DNA of 64,000 nucleotides, taken from NCBI RefSeq assembly GCF_040361335.1, contig NZ_APNM01000002.1, positions 238,283-302,282 of the forward strand, read 5' to 3'. Source of the stretch: APNM01 sp040361335. Lineage in GTDB: Bacteria > Pseudomonadota > Gammaproteobacteria > Nevskiales > Salinisphaeraceae. Under the pieces are notes generated by a model. That model saw nothing but the letters and a program-made list of their open reading frames with translations, searched no databases and was not told where the DNA came from. Positions within the stretch are counted from its first letter, which is position 1. Each line of letters begins with the position of its first letter. This document shows positions 40,566-51,502 of the stretch, piece by piece. Position numbers and translations under genes: made by a program.

Positions 40566-41771
40566 ATGAGCGCATTGCAAAACCGCCGTATCCTACTGGG
40601 CGTGACCGGGGGCATCGCCGCCTACAAGGCCGCCGACCTGACGCGCCGCCTCGTGGAGGCGGGCGCCGAGGTCCAGGTCGTGATGACCGACGGCGCGCAG
40701 CGGTTCATCACACCGCTGACGCTGCAGGCGGTCTCCGGGCGCGCCGTGCGGACCTCGCTCTGGGACGAGTCCGCGGAGCTGGGCATGGGCCACATCGAGC
40801 TCGCGCGCTGGGCCGATCTGGTGTTGGTCGCGCCGGCGACCGCGGACCTGATCGCGCGATTGGCCCAGGGGCGGGCGGACGATCTGCTGACCACGTTGTG
40901 CCTGGCCACGGAGGCGCCCCTGATGGTGGCGCCGGCAATGAACCGCGTGATGTGGGCGCATCCGGCCACGCGGGCCAACTGCGACACCCTGCGCGAGCGC
41001 GGCGTGACGATCGCCGGGCCGGGCGAGGGCGAGCTCGCCGAGCGCGAGAGCGGTCCCGGCCGCATGCTGGAGCCCCTGGATATCCGCGAGCGGGTGATCG
41101 CGCATTTCGCCGGCGGGGCGCTGTCCGGCCGGCGGGTGCTGGTCACGGCGGGGCCCACGCGGGAGCCGCTGGACCCGGTGCGCTATCTGAGCAACCGCTC
41201 CTCGGGCCGCATGGGCTTCGCGGTGGCCGCGGCCGCGGCCGCGGCGGGCGCCGAGGTGACCCTGGTCACCGGCCCGGTCGCGCTGGCCACGCCCCCGGGC
41301 GTCGCGCGCGTGGATGTGGAGACCGCGCAGCAGATGTTCGACGCCGTCGCCGAGCGGGCCGCGGATGCGGATATCCTGATCGCGGCGGCGGCGGTGGCGG
41401 ATTACCGGCCGGAGACGGCGGCCGCGGGCAAGATCAAGAAAACGGATGCCGCGATGACGCTGGATCTGGCCCGTACCCGCGACATCCTGGCGGAGACCGC
41501 GGCCGCGCATCCGGATCTGTTCGCGGTGGGTTTCGCCGCCGAGACCGACGACATGGAGACCTACGCCCGCGGCAAGCTGCGTGACAAGGGCCTGGACATG
41601 GTCGTGGGTAACGAGGTCGGGCCGGACAAGGCCTTCGACCGCGAGGACAACACGCTGTACGTGTGCTGGCCGGGGGGCGAGGCCCGTTTCGCCACGGCCT
41701 CCAAGACGGCGCTGGCGCGGGATCTGGTGACGCTCGTCGCCGAGAGATTGGAAGACTCGACACAGACCTAG
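40566..41771 (+). CDS. coaBC: Bifunctional phosphopantothenoylcysteine synthetase/decarboxylase
   Basis: The 401-aa enzyme of coenzyme A synthesis. The N-terminal CoaC flavoprotein domain (about 1-185) has GVTGGIAAYKAADLTRRL, the active-site His in MGHIELARWADL and the PAMN motif APAMNRVMW. The C-terminal CoaB domain (about 190-400) has GPTREPLDPVRYLSNRSSGRMG and KIKKTD. The ATG at 40566 was preferred over an in-frame start inside the repeat. It is followed by dut after 9 bp. Confidence 0.95.
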   Translation: MSALQNRRILLGVTGGIAAYKAADLTRRLVEAGAEVQVVMTDGAQRFITPLTLQAVSGRAVRTSLWDESAELGMGHIELARWADLVLVAPATADLIARLAQGRADDLLTTLCLATEAPLMVAPAMNRVMWAHPATRANCDTLRERGVTIAGPGEGELAERESGPGRMLEPLDIRERVIAHFAGGALSGRRVLVTAGPTREPLDPVRYLSNRSSGRMGFAVAAAAAAAGAEVTLVTGPVALATPPGVARVDVETAQQMFDAVAERAADADILIAAAAVADYRPETAAAGKIKKTDAAMTLDLARTRDILAETAAAHPDLFAVGFAAETDDMETYARGKLRDKGLDMVVGNEVGPDKAFDREDNTLYVCWPGGEARFATASKTALARDLVTLVAERLEDSTQT

Positions 41772-41780
41772 GAAACGACG

Positions 41781-42236
41781 ATGCACAAGCTCCAGGTGCG
41801 GATACTCGACCCCCGGCTCGGGACCGAATACCCGCTGCCCGATTACGCCACCGCCGGCTCCGCCGGCATCGACCTGCGCGCCTGCCTGGACGCGCCGTTG
41901 ACACTGCAACCGGGCGATTGCGAGCTGTTGCCCAGCGGCATGGCGATCCACATCGGCGATCCCGGCCTGGCGGCGGTGATCCTGCCCCGCTCGGGGCTGG
42001 GCCACAAGCACGGTATCGTGCTCGGCAACCTGGTGGGGCTGATCGATTCCGACTACCAGGGCCAGGTCATGGTCTCCTGCTGGAACCGGGGCGGTACCGA
42101 GTTCACCATCGAGCCCGGCGAGCGCATCGCCCAGATGGTGCTGGTGCCCGTGGTCCGGGCCGCGCTGGAGGTCGTGGACGAGTTCCAGGCCAGCGAGCGC
42201 GGCGAGGGCGGCTTCGGCTCCTCCGGCAGGCATTGA
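41781..42236 (+). CDS. dut: Deoxyuridine triphosphatase (dUTPase)
   Basis: The 151-aa trimeric enzyme hydrolyses dUTP to dUMP. All five motifs are present: AGIDLRACLD (I), PRSGLGHKHG (II), GNLVGLIDSDYQGQV (III), GERIAQMVLVPV (IV) and RGEGGFGSSGRH (V). Normal length. It follows coaBC closely, the usual dfp-dut order, and is followed by a family A repeat and then argB. Confidence 0.97.
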   Translation: MHKLQVRILDPRLGTEYPLPDYATAGSAGIDLRACLDAPLTLQPGDCELLPSGMAIHIGDPGLAAVILPRSGLGHKHGIVLGNLVGLIDSDYQGQVMVSCWNRGGTEFTIEPGERIAQMVLVPVVRAALEVVDEFQASERGEGGFGSSGRH

Positions 42237-42244
42237 TTGTGAAT

Positions 42245-42390
42245 GAACCACAGAGGCACAGAGCACACAGAGTGCTTTGAATAGCAGAATACCGTAGAGA
42301 TTTTTGTCGCCGAGAAATGCTCGCGCTCGCGAGTCTCAATATCTTTTACAGGCGATTCATTACTCTGTGCCCTCTGTGTCTCTGTGGTTA
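42245..42390. repeat. Inverted-repeat family A, copy 4
   Basis: The left arm starts AACCACAGAGGCACAGAGC and the right arm ends CTGTGTCTCTGTGGTT. The loop of about 80 bp is unique. It is the whole of the dut-argB spacer, and the right arm ends 17 bp before the argB start codon. Confidence 0.85.
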
Positions 42391-42406
42391 ATCTTTGGGA
42401 AAAACC

Positions 42407-43291
42407 ATGTCGCTGACTTCGGAACAGGCCATGAACATCGCCCGGGTACTGGGCGAGGCGTTGCCGTACATCCGGCGCTTCGCCGGCAAGACCGTGGTGG
42501 TGAAGTACGGCGGCAACGCCATGACCGAGCCCACGCTCAAGAGTGGCTTCGCGCGCGACATCGCCCTGATGAAGCTGGTGGGTATCAACCCCGTCGTGGT
42601 GCACGGCGGCGGGCCGCAGATCGGCGAGCTACTGGGACGGCTGGGCAAGGAGAGCCGTTTCGTCGGCGGCATGCGGGTGACCGACGCCGAGACCATGGAC
42701 GTCGTGGAGATGGTCCTGGGCGGCTTGGTGAACAAGGAGATCGTCAACCTGATCAACCAGCACGGCGGCCGGGCCGTGGGCCTGTCCGGCAAGGACGGCG
42801 GCCTGATCCGGGCGCGCAAGCTGCCCGCCGGCAGCGGCGATGCCGGCGAGGAGGTCGATCTCGGCTTTGCCGGCGAGGTGGCGTCGATCGACCCCGACCT
42901 GGTCCGGCGGCTGGACGAGGACGACTTCATCCCCGTGATCGCGCCGATCGGCGTCGGCGACGACGGCCGCTCTTACAACATCAACGCCGACCTGGTGGCC
43001 GGCAAGATGGCCTCGGTGCTCGGCGCCGAGAAACTGATGCTGCTGACCAACACCCCCGGCGTGCTGGACAAGGCGGGCAAGCTGCTCACCGGCCTCAAGC
43101 CGGCCCAGGTCCAGTCCCTGATCGATGACGGCACCATCTCCGGCGGCATGCTACCCAAGATCCGCTGCGCCCTGGACGCCGTGGCCTCCGGCGTGCGCGC
43201 CGCCCATATCGTCGACGGCCGCGTGGAGCATGCGGTGATGCTGGAACTGTTCACCGACGCCGGCGTGGGGACCCTGATCCGCGCGGCTTAG
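42407..43291 (+). CDS. argB: Acetylglutamate kinase
   Basis: The 294-aa enzyme of arginine synthesis has VVKYGGNAM, VVHGGGPQI, FVGGMRVTD, NINADLVAGKMA, LLTNTPGVLD and the terminal GGMLPKI, all family blocks. The ATG at 42407 lies 6 bp after GGGAAAA; a TTG 12 bp upstream is possible but less likely. The repeat upstream has probably replaced part of the native leader. Confidence 0.96.
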   Translation: MSLTSEQAMNIARVLGEALPYIRRFAGKTVVVKYGGNAMTEPTLKSGFARDIALMKLVGINPVVVHGGGPQIGELLGRLGKESRFVGGMRVTDAETMDVVEMVLGGLVNKEIVNLINQHGGRAVGLSGKDGGLIRARKLPAGSGDAGEEVDLGFAGEVASIDPDLVRRLDEDDFIPVIAPIGVGDDGRSYNINADLVAGKMASVLGAEKLMLLTNTPGVLDKAGKLLTGLKPAQVQSLIDDGTISGGMLPKIRCALDAVASGVRAAHIVDGRVEHAVMLELFTDAGVGTLIRAA

Positions 43292-43292
43292 A

Positions 43293-43625
43293 ATCCACGG
43301 ATTACACAGATTGCGCAGATTGATGTTGCCTTAAAAAATCTGTGTGGATCGGCGTAATCCGCGGATAAAAAATGCCTTGATTCGCCTTGGCGCCAACCGC
43401 GCTGCGCCCCGGCGACCGACTCTCCGAGCCAAAAACAGGTCCTGGCGGGTGGTTCCTGGAAGAAATAATCCGCAGATGACGCGGATGTACGCAGATTAAA
43501 GAACAAGCCCCACCAATCTGCGTTAATCGGCGTTTATCTGCGGATAAGACAAATGCCTTGACTCGGCACGGCGCCAACCGCGTAGCGCCCCCCAAAGGTC
43601 GAGCCGCCGAAAACGAAACTGGAAA
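43293..43625. repeat. Family B repeat, two units
   Basis: The gap between argB and pyrE consists of family B: a first diverged unit (ATCCACGGATTACACAGATT, TAATCCGCGGATAAAAAATGCC), then a close copy (ATCCGCAGATGACGCGG, CGCAGATTAAAGAACAAGCC, TCTGCGTTAATCGGCG). The flank GGTCGAGCCGCCGAAAACG ends at the pyrE stop. No gene is supported. Confidence 0.82.
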
Positions 43626-44273
43626 CTACCCGGCTGCCACCCCGAACCTTTCCCGATACGCCTCGATCCGCGCCAGGTCCGCCTGCTCGGTCCCGCGCTC
43701 CCGCAGATACGCCAGTAGGTCGTCCAGCGTCGCCACGGCCACGGTGGGGATGCCGTATTCGGCCGCCAGCGTCTGGATCGCGGAGCGGTCGCCGTCGGCG
43801 CGCTCCTGGCGGTCCAGGGCCACCAGCAGGGCGGCGACCTCGGCGCCGGCGGCCTCGATTAGGCCGACGGCCTCGCGCACGGCGGTGCCGGCGGTGATCA
43901 CGTCGTCCACGATCACCACTCGGCCGGACAGCGGCGCGCCCACCAGCACGCCGCCCTCGCCGTGGTCCTTCGCCTCCTTGCGGTTGTAGGCGAAGGGCAC
44001 GTCGCGGCCGCGGCCGGCGAGGGCGCAGGCCACGGCGGTGGCCAGGGGGATTCCCTTGTAGGCCGGCCCGAACAGGGCGTCGTAGTCGATGCCGGCGGCT
44101 TCCAGCGCCGCCGCATAGCTGTCCGCCAGCCGCGCCATGGCCGCCCCGGAGGCGATGGCGCCCAGGTTGAAGAAATAAGGGCTGACCCGACCGGACTTGA
44201 GCGTGAACTCGCCCAGCTTGAGGGCACCGTGCTCGAAGGCCAGGTCCAGGAAATCGCGCTTGCTGTCGTGCAT
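43626..44273 (-). CDS. pyrE: Orotate phosphoribosyltransferase
   Basis: The 215-aa pyrimidine enzyme has LKSGRVSPYFFNLGAI, LFGPAYKGIPLA, the flexible-loop RKEAKDHGEGG and the PRPP motif VVIVDDVITAGTA. Normal length. It is divergent from xthA, as in Pseudomonas and relatives. A family A repeat lies in the 332-bp gap. Confidence 0.96.
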   Translation of the reverse strand: MHDSKRDFLDLAFEHGALKLGEFTLKSGRVSPYFFNLGAIASGAAMARLADSYAAALEAAGIDYDALFGPAYKGIPLATAVACALAGRGRDVPFAYNRKEAKDHGEGGVLVGAPLSGRVVIVDDVITAGTAVREAVGLIEAAGAEVAALLVALDRQERADGDRSAIQTLAAEYGIPTVAVATLDDLLAYLRERGTEQADLARIEAYRERFGVAAG

Positions 44274-44313
44274 GTTGTTCGGGCCTGTGGGGGGCTTCGT
44301 TCGGCTCGGGATT

Positions 44314-44511
44314 TAACCACAGAGGCGCACGGAGGCGCACAGAGAAAAGCATGTTGGTCTGGCGTAGGCGTCGGAGGGCGATCCGGTCTCCAGCGCGCAT
44401 TTTCTTCCGTTGCAGGGATAGCTAGCGTGCCTTCCCCTTTCGCGCCGCGTTGTTAAGCGCACTCGGAAACCTGGCTTCCCTCTGCGCGCCTCCGTGCGCC
44501 TCTGTGGTTTA
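44314..44511. repeat. Inverted-repeat family A, copy 5
   Basis: The left arm AACCACAGAGGCGCACGGAGG begins at 44315 and the right arm ends at CCTCCGTGCGCCTCTGTGGTT (44509). This subtype carries GCGCACGGAGG as in copy 1. It fills most of the divergent pyrE-xthA intergenic space (44274-44605), so it lies between two promoters. Confidence 0.83.
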
Positions 44512-44605
44512 TTAAGCAGGTCGGCCGCATGGCTGCCGTATCGATTCTGTCTCCCAGGGTGGCTGTCGGTATGATACCCGCCGGTCCGGAAACGCTTCGT
44601 AGTTC

Positions 44606-45385
44606 ATGCGCATCATCTCGTTCAACGCCAACGGCATCCGCGCCGCCGCGCGCAAGGGTTTCTTCGAATGGCTCGCCCGCCAGGACGCGGACGTGGTCTG
44701 CATCCAGGAGCTGAAGGCGCAGCAGCACCAGCTCGAGGGCGACGACACCTTCTTCCCGGAGGGCTACCACTGCTTCTACGAGGAAGCCACCAACCGCAAG
44801 GGCTACTCCGGCGTGGCCCTGTACGCGCGGCGCGAGCCCGACGAGCTGATCCGCGGTATGGGGCACGAGGAATTCGACGCCGAGGGCCGCTACATCGAGG
44901 CCCGTTTCGGCAATCTCGCGGTGGCGAGCCTGTATGCGCCCTCCGGCTCCTCCGGCGATCACCGGCAGGCCTCCAAGGACCGCTACCTGGCGTACTTCCT
45001 GCCCTACCTGGAGCGGCGCAAGGCCGCCGGCGACGATTTCGTGCTCTGCGGCGACCTCAACATCGCCCACAAGGAGATCGATCTCAAGAACTGGCGGTCC
45101 AACCGCAAGAACTCGGGTTTCCTGCCCTACGAGCGCGAATGGATGGATCGGCTGTTCGACGAGGTCGGCTACGTGGACGCCTTCCGCGCGGTCAATCCCA
45201 ACCCCGACGAATACACCTGGTGGTCCAACCGCGGCCGGGCCTGGGAGAAGAACGTGGGCTGGCGCATCGACTATCACATCGTCACGCCGGGCCTGGCGGA
45301 CCGGATCGAGGCCGCATACGTCTACCGCGAGGAACGCCTGTCCGACCACGCGCCCCTGACCCTGGACTATGACTACGATTTCTAG
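44606..45385 (+). CDS. xthA: Exodeoxyribonuclease III
   Basis: The 259-aa apurinic/apyrimidinic endonuclease and 3'-5' exonuclease has MRIISFNANGIRAA, catalytic Glu in VCIQELKAQ, Asp/Asn in CGDLNIAHKEIDLKN and the terminal Asp-His pair in RLSDHAPLTLDY. The catalytic set is intact, so it is a working nuclease rather than the Crc regulator that occupies the pyrE-adjacent locus in Pseudomonas. Confidence 0.94.
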   Translation: MRIISFNANGIRAAARKGFFEWLARQDADVVCIQELKAQQHQLEGDDTFFPEGYHCFYEEATNRKGYSGVALYARREPDELIRGMGHEEFDAEGRYIEARFGNLAVASLYAPSGSSGDHRQASKDRYLAYFLPYLERRKAAGDDFVLCGDLNIAHKEIDLKNWRSNRKNSGFLPYEREWMDRLFDEVGYVDAFRAVNPNPDEYTWWSNRGRAWEKNVGWRIDYHIVTPGLADRIEAAYVYREERLSDHAPLTLDYDYDF

Positions 45386-45448
45386 CTTGGCCTCGAACGA
45401 ACCATCCCCGTCGCCCCGGCAGGGGGAGGCAGGCCCCACAGACGCCTT

Positions 45449-45475
45449 CCCTCTCCCCCGAGACGGGGGAGAGGG
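45449..45475 (+). repeat. Perfect 12-bp hairpin CCCTCTCCCCCG / CGGGGGAGAGGG
   Basis: A 3-nt loop separates perfect arms, followed by TCAGGGTGAGGGGG. The element ends 36 bp before the ampG start and would form in its leader. A similar core (CTCTCCCC / GGGGAGAG) occurs twice at 63912-63960. Confidence 0.75.
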
Positions 45476-45511
45476 TCAGGGTGAGGGGGCGGTACGTCAC
45501 GGGGCCTGCGC

Positions 45512-46876
45512 ATGACGGCGACCGGAGAACACGGCTGGCGCGAAGCCCTGGTCGTCTACGGCCGCGGTCGGGTCCTGGGCATGGGCTTCCTCGGCTTTTC
45601 CGCGGGGCTGCCCTTCCTGCTGGTGTTCTCGACCCTGTCCGCCTGGTTGACCGAGGTCGATGTCTCGCGCGCCACCATCGGGTTCTTCTCCTGGGTGGGC
45701 ATCACTTACTCGATCAAGTTCTTCTGGGCGCCGGTGATCGACCGGCTGCCGCTGCCGCTGCTGACCCGGATCTTCGGCCGACGGCGATCCTGGATCCTGC
45801 TGGCCCAGGTGGGTCTTGCCGCAGGCCTCACCGGCATGGCCCTGACCGATCCCCGTACCGAGCTGGCGACGCTGGCCGGATTCGCGCTGCTGGTGGCGTT
45901 CTCGTCCGCGACCCAGGATGTCTCCATCGATGCCTGGCGCATCGAGGCGGTGCCGGAGGAGTGGCAGGGTGCCATGGCGGCGACCTACCAGGCCGGCTAC
46001 CGCGCCGCGTTGCTCGCCGCCGGCGCGGGGGCGTTCTACATCGCCGCGGCCACTGATTGGCCGCAGACCTACCTGGTGATGGCGATGCTGGTCGCGGTGG
46101 GCATGGTCACCGTGCTGCTGGTGGGCGAACCCGACGTCGAGCCGTCCGCGAGCGCGGCCGCCCGCGAGCAGCGCGTGATCGATTTCCTGGAGCGCTCGGA
46201 CAATCTGCCGGGCTGGCTGCGCGACGCCGGTGCCTGGTTCATCGGCGCGGTGGTGTGCCCGTTCGTCGACTTCTTCGCCCGCTACGGGCGGCTGGCGGTC
46301 GCCGTGCTGGTCTTCGTGGCCATCTTCCGGATCACCGACATCACCATGGGCGTGATGGCCAATCCCTTCTACCTGGATATCGGCTACACCAAGTCCGAGA
46401 TCGCCAGCGTCGCCAAGATATTCGGCATCGGCATGACCATCCTGGGCGCCGCCGGCGGCGGCGCGCTGGTGATGCGCTTCGGCATCATGCGGCCGCTGCT
46501 GGGCGGGGCGATCCTGGCCGCCGCGACCAATCTGGCGTTCGCCTGGCTGGCCACCCGCAGCGATCCCGGACTGGCGGGCCTGGCGGTCACGATCTCCGCG
46601 GACAACCTCGCCGGCGGCATGGCCGGCTCGGCCTTCATCGCCTACCTGTCGAGCCTCACCAACACCCGTTACACCGCCACCCAGTACGCCCTGTTCTCGT
46701 CGCTGATGACGCTGCCGGGCAAGTTCGTGGGCGGCTTCTCGGGTGTGGTGGTGGAGGCCTTCGGCTACGCCCAGTTCTTCATCTACACCGCGATCGCCGG
46801 CATTCCGGCGATCCTGCTGGCCTGGTACCTGATGCGGCAGGCCGGCGCGGATGCATCCCCCGACAACGGAACCTGA
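45512..46876 (+). CDS. ampG: AmpG-type MFS transporter (muropeptide permease family)
   Basis: The 454-aa major facilitator protein has about 12-14 helices. The AmpG pattern is visible: GFSAGLPFLLVFSTLSAWL, FFSWVGITYSIKFFWAPVIDR, QDVSIDAWRIE, TDITMGVMANPFYLDIGYTKSEIASVAKIFG and LSSLTNTRYTATQYALFSSL. AmpG imports anhydro-muropeptides for wall recycling; relatives include acetyl-CoA transporter homologues. It is followed after 10 bp by a DUF4139 gene. Confidence 0.88.
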   Translation: MTATGEHGWREALVVYGRGRVLGMGFLGFSAGLPFLLVFSTLSAWLTEVDVSRATIGFFSWVGITYSIKFFWAPVIDRLPLPLLTRIFGRRRSWILLAQVGLAAGLTGMALTDPRTELATLAGFALLVAFSSATQDVSIDAWRIEAVPEEWQGAMAATYQAGYRAALLAAGAGAFYIAAATDWPQTYLVMAMLVAVGMVTVLLVGEPDVEPSASAAAREQRVIDFLERSDNLPGWLRDAGAWFIGAVVCPFVDFFARYGRLAVAVLVFVAIFRITDITMGVMANPFYLDIGYTKSEIASVAKIFGIGMTILGAAGGGALVMRFGIMRPLLGGAILAAATNLAFAWLATRSDPGLAGLAVTISADNLAGGMAGSAFIAYLSSLTNTRYTATQYALFSSLMTLPGKFVGGFSGVVVEAFGYAQFFIYTAIAGIPAILLAWYLMRQAGADASPDNGT

Positions 46877-46886
46877 GGAGACGGTC

Positions 46887-48230
46887 ATGCGTGCAATCGG
46901 ACGGCATCGGCTCGCGCTCGCCCTGGCGGCGGCGCTCGCGGCGCCCGCGGCGACGGCGGCGGATCAGCGGATCACGGTCTTCAACCAAGGGGCGGCCCTG
47001 ATCACCGAGCACCGTGAATTGCGTTTGGAGGCGGGCGACCAGACCGTGCCCTGGCCGGGGCTGCCGCGGGCGCTGCTGGCCGAGACCCTGATGCTGGACG
47101 GCGACGGCGTGCGCCTGACCGGCTACCGCGATTCGCGCGACCTGCTGGAGCCCGGCGCGCTGCTGCGGCGCCTGGTCGGCGGGACCGTCACGCTGCGGCG
47201 CGACGACGGGCAGGGCGGCGACGTCGAACGCCGGGCGCTCCTGCTGAACGCGGACGGCACGCCGCTGGTGCGCCTCGACGGCCGCGTGGAGATACTGGAC
47301 GCGGGATCGCCCTGGCGCATCGCCGCCGAGTGGCCCGAGACTCTGCCGCAGTCGCCGTCGGTGACGCTGGACCTGCGGGCCGAACGCGGCGGCAGCCGCG
47401 ACCTGGCGCTGACCTATCAGACCGGCGGGTTCGGCTGGAACGCCGCCTACGTCGCCCGCTACGACGACGAGGCGCGACGCCTGGAACTGCGCGCCGATGC
47501 CGTGATCCGGAACGACAGCGGCGGCGACTGGCGCGACGCCGAGGTGATCCTGGTGGCCGGGGACATCGAGCGCGCGGGCGGCAAGCATTACGCCCCGGCG
47601 ATGATGCGCGCGGAAGTGGCGGCCGACAGCGCCGGCGGCATGACCGCCGAGAGCGCCTTCGAGTACTACCGCTACCGACTGCCCGAGCCGGCCACCCTGC
47701 GCAGCGGCGAGACCCGCAGCTTGGCTCTGCTGGCGCCGGCCGCGGTCGAGGTCGCGCGGGAGTATCGCATCGAGGGCGGCTGGCGCCGGGTCGGCGACGC
47801 CATGCGTGCCAACGCCGCGATCCGCCTGGGCTTCGAGAACGACCTGGACAAGCCCATGCCGGCCGGCACCGTGCGCGTCTACGACGCCGGCGAAGTGCCG
47901 CAGCTACTGGGCGAGGACCGTATCGGTCACACGCCCGAGGGCGGGCCGGTATCCCTGACCCTGGGCCGGGCCTTCGATATCACCGCCGAGCGCACGGTCA
48001 CCGACGAGGTCCGCGACGGCGGCGCCCGCGAGTCCGAACGCCGGGTGACCGTCTCCAACGCCAAGGACGAGGCGGTCAAGGTCCGCATCGTCGAATCCCT
48101 GCCCGGCGACTGGGAGATCGTTTCCCAGAACCTGCCCCACGAAAAGCTGGATGCCAACCGCGCCGCCTGGATGGTGGGCGTGCCGGCCGGCGGCAAGGCG
48201 CGGCTGAGTTATCGCGTGCGCTGGCGTTGA
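46887..48230 (+). CDS. DUF4139 domain-containing exported protein
   Basis: The 447-aa product has a signal peptide (LALALAAALAAPAATAA) and the DUF4139 beta-sandwich (about 170-440: YQTGGFGWNAAYVARYD, LRADAVIRNDSGGDWRDAEVILVAGD, LPAGTVRVYD-like segments, VTVSNAKDEAVKVRIVE). Proteins of this family are periplasmic or surface proteins of unknown role. GAGGAG precedes the ATG. Probably co-transcribed with ampG. Confidence 0.8.
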   Translation: MRAIGRHRLALALAAALAAPAATAADQRITVFNQGAALITEHRELRLEAGDQTVPWPGLPRALLAETLMLDGDGVRLTGYRDSRDLLEPGALLRRLVGGTVTLRRDDGQGGDVERRALLLNADGTPLVRLDGRVEILDAGSPWRIAAEWPETLPQSPSVTLDLRAERGGSRDLALTYQTGGFGWNAAYVARYDDEARRLELRADAVIRNDSGGDWRDAEVILVAGDIERAGGKHYAPAMMRAEVAADSAGGMTAESAFEYYRYRLPEPATLRSGETRSLALLAPAAVEVAREYRIEGGWRRVGDAMRANAAIRLGFENDLDKPMPAGTVRVYDAGEVPQLLGEDRIGHTPEGGPVSLTLGRAFDITAERTVTDEVRDGGARESERRVTVSNAKDEAVKVRIVESLPGDWEIVSQNLPHEKLDANRAAWMVGVPAGGKARLSYRVRWR

Positions 48231-48246
48231 ATCAAGAAAGAGTTAA

Positions 48247-48397
48247 TTAACCACAGAGGCACAGAGGCACAGAGCAAAAAGCCGAACAGCAAATGACAGT
48301 CATAGACGGTAAGAGCCAAGAAGACAAGGTTTCACCAGCCTTTTTCAGTCTTGCGCTTCATTTTCTTCTCTCTGTGACTCTGTGCCTCTGTGGTTAA
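48247..48397. repeat. Inverted-repeat family A, copy 6 (contains the idi stop codon)
   Basis: The left arm is AACCACAGAGGCACAGAGGC (from 48249) and the right arm GACTCTGTGCCTCTGTGGTT (to 48395). It lies between convergent genes. The TTAACC edge of the right arm provides the TAA stop of idi (48394-48396 on the minus strand). Confidence 0.85.
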
Positions 48398-48981
48398 TCT
48401 TTTCCAAGTAAAGTTTCTACCGTGAACCAGTGGTCCTGCCGGATGCGCGGCCATTCCAGCCGCAGCCAGGGGGTGAAGTCCTCGGGTCGCTCGGCCAGGG
48501 CGGCATCCAGCGCCGCGGGTTCGATCCAGTCGGTGTCGGCGATCTCGTTGACGTTGTAGGCGACCGGGTCGTCGCTGACCGCGGCATAGATGCTGCACAG
48601 CTCGTGCTCGGCGCCCAGGTCGCGGTAGCGGGCGTGGTAGCGGAACCGGAACAGGAAGTGCAGGGCCGGCGCGATGCCCAGTTCCTCGTGCACCCGGCGG
48701 TCGGCGGCGGCCGGATCCTCCTCGCCGCGCCGGGGATGGCTGCAGCAACTGTTCGACCAATAGCCCGGCCACAGGCGCTTGCCCTCGGCGCGCCGCTGCA
48801 GCAGCAGCCGTCCGGCGGTATCGAACACGAAGATGGAGAACGCCCGGTGCAGCAGTCCTTCGCCGTCGTGGCAGATGTTCTTGGCTTCGTACCCCAGGAT
48901 GTTGTCGTCGGGATCGACCAGGATCAGGGGCTCGTCGTCGAAGGAGACGACGGTGTCGTTTGTTTCTGCATGCCGGTCCAT
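48394..48981 (-). CDS. idi: Isopentenyl-diphosphate delta-isomerase, type 1
   Basis: The 195-aa Nudix-fold enzyme interconverts IPP and DMAPP, the last step of the mevalonate route here. Markers are LHRAFSIFVFDTAGRLLLQRRA, catalytic Cys in GYWSNSCCSHPR, RRVHEELGI of the Nudix-like box and the Glu in EHELCSIY. The chosen ATG matches family length. The C-terminus (ETLLGKD) ends at a stop supplied by repeat family A. It is the distal gene of the leftward mevalonate block, separated from the reductase-kinase gene by another repeat. Confidence 0.92.
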   Translation of the reverse strand: MDRHAETNDTVVSFDDEPLILVDPDDNILGYEAKNICHDGEGLLHRAFSIFVFDTAGRLLLQRRAEGKRLWPGYWSNSCCSHPRRGEEDPAAADRRVHEELGIAPALHFLFRFRYHARYRDLGAEHELCSIYAAVSDDPVAYNVNEIADTDWIEPAALDAALAERPEDFTPWLRLEWPRIRQDHWFTVETLLGKD

Positions 48982-49025
48982 TGATTTCAACCGCGGAGTC
49001 GCAGAGCCGCGAAGCGAAGGAGGAC

Positions 49026-49104
49026 TAACCACAGAGGCACAGAGGCACGGAGGGCTCTCAAGGTTGAAATCTCTTTTCTCTGTGTTCTCCGTGACTCTGT
49101 GGTT
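49026..49104. repeat. Inverted-repeat family A, copy 7
   Basis: The left arm ACCACAGAGGCACAGAGGCA starts at 49028 and the right arm GACTCTGTGGTT ends at 49104, with a loop of about 30 bp. It lies between the HMG-CoA reductase-kinase gene and idi. A related AACCGCGGAGTCGCAGAG lies at 48988-49007. Confidence 0.83.
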
Positions 49105-49118
49105 CGTGCTTCATCGGA

Positions 49119-51401
<2,283 letters not shown>

Positions 51402-51502
51402 GGGCAATCCATCCGTGGGCGCCGGGGGCGCCGGACTGGGGGAAACGTCGTGGTGACGGGGCGTATTTTACTCCAGACCGGCGCGCCGGGCACGGCCGGC
51501 CC

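Noticed and set aside
44606..45385. Crc catabolite regulator instead of exonuclease III
   Set aside because: The locus next to pyrE is where Crc lies in Pseudomonas, but all nuclease catalytic residues are present here.
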